From positions 62,001 to 126,000 of the forward strand of contig QPFY01000011.1 in assembly GCA_003665825.1 (NCBI GenBank): a DNA stretch of 64,000 nucleotides, read 5' to 3'. Below, one piece after another: positions 57,119 to 64,000 of this stretch. Under the pieces are notes generated by a model. That model did not search any database. It had not been told where the DNA came from and worked only from the letters and a program-made list of their open reading frames with translations. The position numbers and the translations under genes were made by a program. The stretch is from Microbotryum silenes-acaulis (lineage: Eukaryota > Basidiomycota > Microbotryomycetes > Microbotryales > Microbotryaceae). Each line of letters starts with the position of its first letter. Within the stretch, counting starts at the first letter, position 1.

Positions 57119-60100
57119 ATCGGATTCTGAAATGGCCGTTGACGAGACCCAATCGTCGCAACCGGTTGGACGGATGGGGCAAAAGAGCGACAGAGAACCG
57201 ACACGAAAACCTTTCGTCGCTAGCATCGATCTCCAATCTTCGGATTCACCTTCATCGACTCGACCTTCTTCTCCGACGGCTACCTCAATGACGGAGGACG
57301 AACCTCCTCGACCTGGACAGAATCAAGCCTTTGATCGATTCGTCACTTCTCTTCATGCTGCTGGACCGGATTTCACGAGGTTGGCCATCTATCGAGCTTT
57401 CGTCGAGGCCAAGGGGGACTGTCAACAGGGCATCCGGATGCTCGTCGCTCAAGCGGCGAATAGGAACAAGTCGACCAAGCCTATCGCATCGATTACGACC
57501 GCATCGGTCGCACCCGTACCTAAACCCCAGATAACCCAAAAGACGGTCACGACGACGACGACGCAATCCTCTACCGCGCCTCGCGAGAAAACTTCCTCCA
57601 TGGCCCTTCAATCGCAAACCGAAGTCAACCGTCGTATCCAAAGCGTGATCGATCGTTTCGGTCCACCCAAACCGGTCGACCAGGAACTACGCGACGCAGC
57701 GATATTCCTTTCCGATATCAGGCACTTTGAAGCATTTGCCCGATCATGGAAGCATGAAGCGCTCGGTGCGATTAGTGAACAAAGTGCAGCGGCGTTGAAG
57801 CAGTATCGTGAGTTCCTCAAAGCTAGATCAAAGTCACTTTCGAACCGATCCGCGCATCCTACGACTTTGTCGAACCATAACGCGAATCGTACCGTCGGAA
57901 AGAGCGTGAATGGGGACTCTTTCTACGGCAAGTCCCAAGTTTCGACCAAGACTAAAGCTCCCGCCAGTTCGCCGAAACCCAAGCTCGTTTCGACGTACCG
58001 CAAAGTCGAAACGAGCGGTTCGATCCTCGAACGTCAACTCGCCGCCGCGGCGATGCTCAACAAGCCACGCAAGAAGCCCAAATCGCGACGTCGCGACGAA
58101 GGTGACGACGAAGGCTCACACGACGAGGGTGACGATGGAGCTTGGAATTCGGACGCTTCCGGTGATGCGGGCTACGATTCGGATGGGAACGCCGCGATCG
58201 TACGTCAAAGCGAACAGATCGCCGTCGAATGGTTCAACACGACGACGAAGGAACAATTGATGGAATTGGCGGGGTGTACGCTCGCCCAAGCGCAATTGAC
58301 CATCAAGTTGCGACCTTTCGAGGACTCGGATGATTTTCGACGCAGGACGAGGAAGCAAAAAGGCGTAGGGAACGGGATGTTGGAGGCGTATTTGGATGTC
58401 ATCGCGGGGATGCAAGAAGTCGATCGCATCCTACGGGACTGTGAGCGCATCGGTGAAGACCTCGCTCAAACGATGAAGATCTGGACCGGCGTAGCAGGTA
58501 CCAAGACCGTCGCTCCCAAACCCGAAGGAAGTGACGTCGGTCTGAACCTCGTCGCCGTGACGGACCAAGCGACCGTCACGCGTTCTTCGGACCTCAAAGT
58601 CCGCGCCGCGTTCGATCAATACGTGTGGAAACAGCCGAGTGGTGTGCCGAGTACGATCACGCTCAAGGATTATCAGATGTTGGGCGTCAATTGGCTCAAC
58701 TTGTTGTATCGCAAGAGGCTGAGTTGTATCTTGGCCGATGAGATGGGTCAGTTTGCTTCCCGAGGCCATCTTTGCGGGACCGCGATTGACGTACCACTGT
58801 CTCTTCTGCAGGTCTCGGAAAAACGGCCCAAGTGATCGCCCTCTTATCACACCTCAAATCAACCGGCGAAGAAGGTCCCCACCTAGTAGTCGTTCCAGCC
58901 TCAACCCTAGAAAACTGGCGCCGCGAATTCGCCACCTTCGCGCCCGACCTCGTCGTCGAACTCTACTACGGTTCGCAGGACGAACGTGCCGACCAACGCT
59001 ACGAATTGCGCGAGATGACGAACCTCGACGTGGTGATCACGACGTACGATCAGGCGACGAGTAAAATAGACGATCGCAAGTTTTTGAGCAAGAAGCTCAA
59101 GTTCAAGATTGCGATCTTTGATGAGGGGCATATGGTGCGTTTTGCGAATGAGTCAGCTGATGACTGCCGTCTCGTTCTGACACCCTGCTCTTTCGTTCTC
59201 GCAGCTCAAAAACTCGGAATCGAAGAAGCACAAGGAGTTGATGCAGTTGCGAGCGCAGTGGCGCCTATTGTTGACCGGAACACCCTTGCAAAACAATCTG
59301 CAAGAGCTGGTCGTGAGTCTTGTTCGGATTTCTTCTCTCTGGTCTACACGCCGTGCTGAGGAGCTCTCTCCTGCGTTCAAAGTCACTCCTCTCTTTCATC
59401 CTCCCCGACCAATTCCACGACTCGTCCGAATCCCTCCGCGCGATCTTCAAAGTCGCCGCCGGCCAAAGCGCTTCCCTACTCTCCCGCGAACGCATCTCCC
59501 GAGCCAAAAAGATGATGACGCCCTTTGTACTACGACGTAAGAAAGCTCAAGTGCTAAAGGATCTCCCGAAGAAGTTGGAACGAATCGAATGGTGCGAGAT
59601 GACGGATCTTCAACGCGAGGTGTACGACGAGGCGATGATGCGATCTCGGAAAGCGTTGTTGGGCGCTAGCGATGCCGATCTTGAACAACTCGGAGATTTA
59701 GCCGAAGATGACGACACCACCACGACGACGAAGAGCAAAAAGAAAAAAGCGCTTCCTCTCGCGCATAGCAACACGGGTCGTAAGAGTGACGCTTCTTCAA
59801 GTTCGCACGTCCTCATGGATTTGAGGAAAGCCGCTTCCCATCCCATGTTGTTCCGACGTCTGTACGACGACAATTTGGTGTTCGAGATGTCCAAGGACTG
59901 CTTGAAGGAGTTGGAGTTTGTCGATTCGAGAAGGGATTTGGTCGAGGAGGATTTGGGCGTGATGACCGATTTCGAGATTCATCGCTTTTGTCTGCAGTAC
60001 AAGGTGAGGCTTCGAATGAGCTTTTCATAAAGGGCACCAAGAGCTGGAGACTGAGGTTGTTAGCCTTCACTTTAACAGAACCTACGTAAATACGCCCTCG

Positions 60101-61119
60101 TGAACGACGAATGGATGTCCGCGGGCAAGATTCACTACCTTCAATCAACCCTACCCAATCTCCGCGCCAAAGGCGACCGCGTGCTTCTGTTCAGCCAATT
60201 CGTCATGATCCTTGACATCCTCGAGGTCGTGCTCGATACGATGGGGATAAGGTACCTCAAGTTGACGGGGCAGACGACGGTGACGGAGCGTCAGGGGTTG
60301 GTCGATGCGTATAATAATGATCCGGACATTACGGTGTTTTGTGAGTTCGACGTGCTCGTCCTGCTCGTCCGATGGAGAAAAGAGTGCTGATCGGTTGCAC
60401 CTTTTTTCATTATGGCAGTGCTCTCGACTCGTGCGGGTGGTCTCGGTCTCAATCTGACGGCTGCCAACACGGTCATGTGAGTCGTCCTAGTTACCCGCTT
60501 CACACGAGCCGATCGGAGCTTTGACCCTGTGATGCTGATCGTTTTACTCCCTATGCCCCTCCAGCTTCTACGACCAAGATTACAAGTACGCCTCCTAACT
60601 TTTCCCTCCCAATTTCATTTCCACCCAAAAAGCTGACCTCGATCCCTCCCTCTCCTATACAGCCCGCACAACGACAAACAAGCCGAAGACCGAGCGTACC
60701 GCATCGGTCAAACGCGGGACGTACACATCATCAAACTAATCACTCGCGACTCACTCGAAGAAGACATGTTACGTCTCGCTCTCAACAAACTCAAACTTGA
60801 CTCGGAAGTTTCAGGTTCGACTCCTACGCTCGGAACGTCGGGAAGTTCTTCTTCGACGACGACGAAGACGACATTGGTTTTACCTCCTAACGTATCGACG
60901 ATTTTAGGGGACGGGGATGGGATCGACGAAGCGAGTTTAGTCGAAGGAGAGAAGAAGACCAAGACGAGTTTGTTGTCGGGTTTGAAGAAAAAGTTCGTCG
61001 CGTTGGAGCAGCAACAACAACAACAGCAGCAGCAGCAGCAACAGCAGCAGCAGGAGGCGAGTCAGTCGTCAGCTACGCGCGAAGGAGGGACTTTGTCGTC
61101 GAGTCCGACCAAGGCATAG
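56556..61119 (+). CDS. FUN30: FUN30/SMARCAD1-type SNF2 chromatin remodeller
   Basis: ATP-dependent nucleosome remodeller that acts in heterochromatin maintenance and DNA-end resection. Eight exons (56556-58746, 58812-59134, 59205-59312, 59383-60003, 60079-60340, 60419-60476, 60565-60585, 60663-61119) close to 1346 residues. The N-terminal 550 residues are disordered, with an alternating Asp-His run (about residues 174-187) and a CUE-like helix segment (about 258-300, RLAIYRAFVEAKGDCQQGIRML). The ATPase has LKDYQMLGVNWL, Walker A DEMG|LGKTAQ (cut by intron 1), a DEGH box, LLTGTPLQNNLQEL, FVLRRKKAQVLKDLP, and the helicase C part LLFSQFVMILDILE, STRAGGLGLNLTAA and DRAYRIGQ. A polyglutamine stretch ends the protein. 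The start ATG 56556 is the first Met in frame. Confidence 0.93.
57079..57117 (+). repeat. GACCAC hexanucleotide run (Asp-His)n
   Basis: About six GACCAC units encode alternating Asp and His in the disordered N-terminal region of the FUN30-type protein. Confidence 0.85.
61008..61054 (+). repeat. CAG/CAA run (polyglutamine)
   Basis: About 15 Gln codons (mixed CAA and CAG) near the C-terminus of the FUN30-type protein. Confidence 0.85.
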
Positions 61120-61234
61120 AAAGTTTATCATACTCAAAACCTCACTAGAAGGGTATTGCCTATAACCCGTATTCAAACACACGGCCCCTCTGGGTTGGGT
61201 TGTAATGCCATTAGATTTATCAACCGTACCTTTG

Positions 61235-61262
61235 CTCTCTCTCTCTCTCTCTCTCACTCTCT
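61235..61262. repeat. CT dinucleotide microsatellite
   Basis: An uninterrupted CT run of about ten units followed by CACTCT, between the convergent FUN30 and LysRS genes. Confidence 0.85.
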
Positions 61263-61393
61263 ATTGGGCCACGAACGTCCCCAGGAACCCTGAACAGACT
61301 TGTGATTCATCAATTGTTCCACAAAACCCTAATCACCTCCGAACCCCCCCACACTCGAAAAAACACCCTTCTCTACTTCACACTTCAAGCGAC

Positions 61394-63687
61394 TCAAGCA
61401 GCAGTAACGGGTTCACTTCCCGGTGCGACGACGGCGGCTGTGGCGGTGGCGATGGCCTTGTCGGCGTTGGTGTTGGGCAAAGGTTTATTGGCGGGGAAGA
61501 GGAGTACTTCCTTGATATTGGTTTGACTGCGATGTTTGGGATGAAAGAAAAAAAATGTCAGTGATACTTAAAAAGGTCAGGTTTTGTGAACTGTTCGCGC
61601 GGGGTTTTGATGAAAACTGACTCGGTCAAGAACATGACGAGACTGCGAAGGAAGCGTAACTCGAATCATCAGCACGAAACGAACCAATCGAGAGCTCAAA
61701 AAAATCTCTTCCCCCCCCCCCCCCCCACAACTCAACTCACCGATCGATCCCCATCCCCCATCCACCAGTCGGCGGCAATCCATGTTCGAGCGCATCGATG
61801 AACGTTTCATCATAACCCTGCGCCTCGTCGTCACCCTGCGCCTTTTGCTTCATCTGTTCCTCAAAGTTATCCTTCTGCACGAACGGGTCGTTCAATTCCG
61901 TATAGGCGTTACAAATTTCCTTGGTCGCGATGAACGCTTCGAACCTTTCGCACAAACCAGGACGTGATCGATGTCCTTTAGCAAGAGGGGACATGACTTG
62001 AGGATGACCTACGATGAAGCTCGGGGAGATGCACTGATTTTCAATAAACTCGCCAACGAGTTTATCAAGCAACCTAGCGTTCGTACGAGGTTCGGAGCAA
62101 TCGACCTTATGTTTCTCGCACACGCGCCTCAAGAACGCATTCGCCTCTTCGCCATCGAGCTCCTTCCCGCTGGGGAACGTTTCGCCCGTTTGTTTTTCGA
62201 GTTCTTGAATCATGTCGAAGCGTTTCCAAGGGGTGGTGAAATCGAGTTGGAGCGTTTCGCCACCGGGTCCGTTGGGGTGGTATTCGATCTTGTACCCTCC
62301 AGTCAAGTGGTGTACCAAGCCCGAAATCATGGATTCGGTCAGGTCCATGATGTCGTACACATCCGCGTAGGCCATATAGAACTCGCAGATTGAGAATTCG
62401 GGGTTATGAGTTAGGTCGATCCCTTCGTTACGGAAAACGCGACCGATCTCGTACACGCGATCCAAACCACCGACGACCAATTCCTTGAGGTACAACTCGG
62501 GTGCGACGCGCATGAACAGGTCCAACGAAAGGGCGTTGTGGTGGGTGACGAAAGGTTTGGCCGTCGCTCCGCCGGCGATCATGTTCATCATCGGGGTTTC
62601 GACCTCGAGGAAGCCGAGGTTGTCGAGGAATTTGCGCACGTAGTTGATGATGCGCGCGCGCTTGACAAAGACCTCGCGACGTTCTTGGTTCATGATCAAG
62701 TCGAGGTAGCGCTTGCGGTGACGTTGTTCTTGGTCCTTGAAGCCGTAGTGCTCCTTGGGCAACTGGTGCAAGTTCGGCGAAAGGAGGACGGTCTTGGTCG
62801 GGATGATGGAGAGCTCGCCCTTCTTGGTCCTCGCGGCGGTACCGACGACGCCGATGATGTCACCACGACGGAGGATGTTGTGCACGCCCTCGAACGATTC
62901 GGGTGCGTCGTCGTTGTTCGCCTGGGCCATGATCTGACACCTCTGACCCTCGGAGATGAGGTCGTAGAAGCGCAGCTTGGCGCCGGCCTGGCGCATGTTG
63001 TGGATCCTGCCGGCGATGGCGACGACGTCATCGTGGCGGTCGCCGGCGTGGGGGACCAAGGACGCGTACTTTGCGACAAAGGCGGGGAGGGAGATCGTGA
63101 CGTGGAACTTGTGCGGGTACGGGCTAGGGGTCGTCAAGGTGCGCTCGCTGTCGGGGATCGCGCGCAGCTTTTGAATCGCGCGCGAACGGAGCTCGTAGTA
63201 TTGCTGTAGACTTGCAGAACACCATCAGTCGGTGAACGAGACCGAGGTAGATCGCAGAAGATGACCTACGTTCGGGGTGAGCTCTGCCTCGGCGTCTGCA
63301 GCGGCGGCATCAGCGTCGTCGCCGTCCTTGTTGGCCTTGACGGGAGCGGGGGGCGCAGCAGCGACCTTCTGAGAGGGATGCAGAGCGTGCACATTAGAAT
63401 TGCTCAGAAACCAAAGCCTGGTGCGGTGGATGTGGATGTGGACCGTACCTTGGCCGCCTTCTTGGCCGCGACTTCCCTCGCCTTGCTACGCTTCTTCAGT
63501 TCGCTGGAGGGGCCGCCCGAGATTGGCACGAGAATTACCGTCTGTCAGCATGACGAGCGGCGCACCTACACGGACGCTTTGCTCACCTCTTGGACACCAT
63601 CTCTCCCGAGGCTTCATCGAGCAACAACTTGGGTTCGGCGGTGGTGGGAGCAGCGGCTTGGGCGGGCGCAGGGGCTGATTCGGACAT
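61394..63687 (-). CDS. KRS1: Lysyl-tRNA synthetase (class IIb)
   Basis: Charges tRNA-Lys in the cytosol. Seven exons (63687-63587, 63503-63449, 63368-63270, 63203-61741, 61642-61622, 61526-61394, with intron phases closing) total 624 codons (623 residues); I count six joined blocks in this list and saw no further exon. The N-terminal extension is Lys/Ala-rich ([16 protein letters not shown]), typical of eukaryotic LysRS tRNA binding. The OB-fold follows ([21 protein letters not shown]). Class II motifs are [20 protein letters not shown] (motif 1), [20 protein letters not shown] (motif 2) and GWGMGIDR (motif 3). The 21-base exon 61642-61622 (LVMFLTD) directly follows motif 3; the last exon reads [15 protein letters not shown] and ends GSEPVTAA. 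An intron holds a run of 16 C on + (61711-61726). Convergent with FUN30. Confidence 0.94.
61711..61726. repeat. Homopolymer of 16 C in a LysRS intron
   Basis: On the coding strand this is a G run about 15 bases after the GTGAGT donor of the intron that follows the motif 3 exon. Confidence 0.9.
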
Positions 63688-64000
63688 GGTGAACGCGCGC
63701 TGATGTGGTGCGAAAGATCTCTGGCAAGGACAGGGTGTCTGGTGTAGTGCAGGCGTTGTTCTGAGCAAGGTGGAAGGTCGTAGCAAGGCGCGCAACAGCA
63801 TGCACGGTGGACGGGGGACGGGGGCGAGAGCGGCGCGGCGGTCACGAGCGCACTGTGGGGGCAGACAGACCCTTGTTGGGGTGTTGAGCTGCAGCACGCG
63901 CACCTCGCCTCGGCTACCGGATCCCCAAGTTGGACCTACCTACCTGGTTTGCGTCGTGGGAGGTTGGGTTGGGCGCAAAAGGGAGCCAAGACGAAGACGA
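63688..64000. other. Upstream region of the LysRS gene
   Basis: Promoter and 5' UTR side of the LysRS gene. No other feature is supported in the last 300 bases. Confidence 0.5.

Noticed and set aside
62538..63209. Long + strand open frame of 223 codons opposite the LysRS gene
   Set aside because: It mirrors the codon pattern of the LysRS exon on the other strand and has no independent motif.
1..64000. CRISPR arrays, bacterial operons, Shine-Dalgarno sites
   Set aside because: The DNA is eukaryotic with spliceosomal introns; no regularly spaced direct repeats were seen.

Overview
The window is nuclear DNA of a filamentous or yeast-like fungus, most likely a basidiomycete (Pucciniomycotina/Microbotryomycetes is my best guess, by inference). 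Genes are dense and split by many introns of about 40-100 bases with GTGAGT/GTCAGT/GTAGGT donors and CAG/TAG acceptors. Intron phase could be checked exon by exon, and it closes exactly in ten genes: the orphan at 12544, the sugar transporter, GlnRS, the large repeat-rich protein, DAP1, ILV1, SGF29, the four-span membrane protein, FUN30 and LysRS. Splice positions were placed by eye and may be off by a base or two.

Left third (1-31 kb), repeat-rich. Two Helitron copies face each other: a long one on + (about 405-5630, RepHel gene disrupted) and an internally deleted one on - (about 14761-17030). Their first 1.4 kb are almost identical, while their 3' parts differ clearly. Between them lies a second, unrelated element (about 5631-12255) with two minus-strand genes. 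One fuses a C48 (Ulp1-type) cysteine protease, zinc-finger cysteines and an RNase-H/DDE-like transposase. The other is intact and encodes 325 residues of unknown function. An intact three-exon orphan gene (12544-13550) follows. From 17 to 27 kb come A-tailed repeats in inverted orientation, a broken protein-kinase-like gene with a scrambled, palindromic copy of itself, a fold-back repeat, and a decayed gene with helicase-like motifs.

Right part (28-64 kb), conserved housekeeping genes, mostly complete: an MFS sugar transporter (-, with a 7-nt microexon), glutaminyl-tRNA synthetase (-), a 2180-residue low-complexity protein with a conserved C-terminal half (-, probably DUF1765), an unrecognised gene (-), a cytochrome-b5-like haem protein DAP1/PGRMC (+), threonine dehydratase ILV1 (-), the SAGA subunit SGF29 (+), a four-span membrane protein (+), the FUN30/SMARCAD1 chromatin remodeller (+) and lysyl-tRNA synthetase (-). 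They form no pathway cluster: two tRNA synthetases, two chromatin factors, one amino-acid enzyme, one haem/sterol-pathway protein and one permease.

The best candidate for something undescribed is the protease-transposase element at 5.6-12.3 kb. It starts exactly where the Helitron ends and carries its second gene downstream. The kinase-derived palindrome at 20.3-20.6 kb is second.
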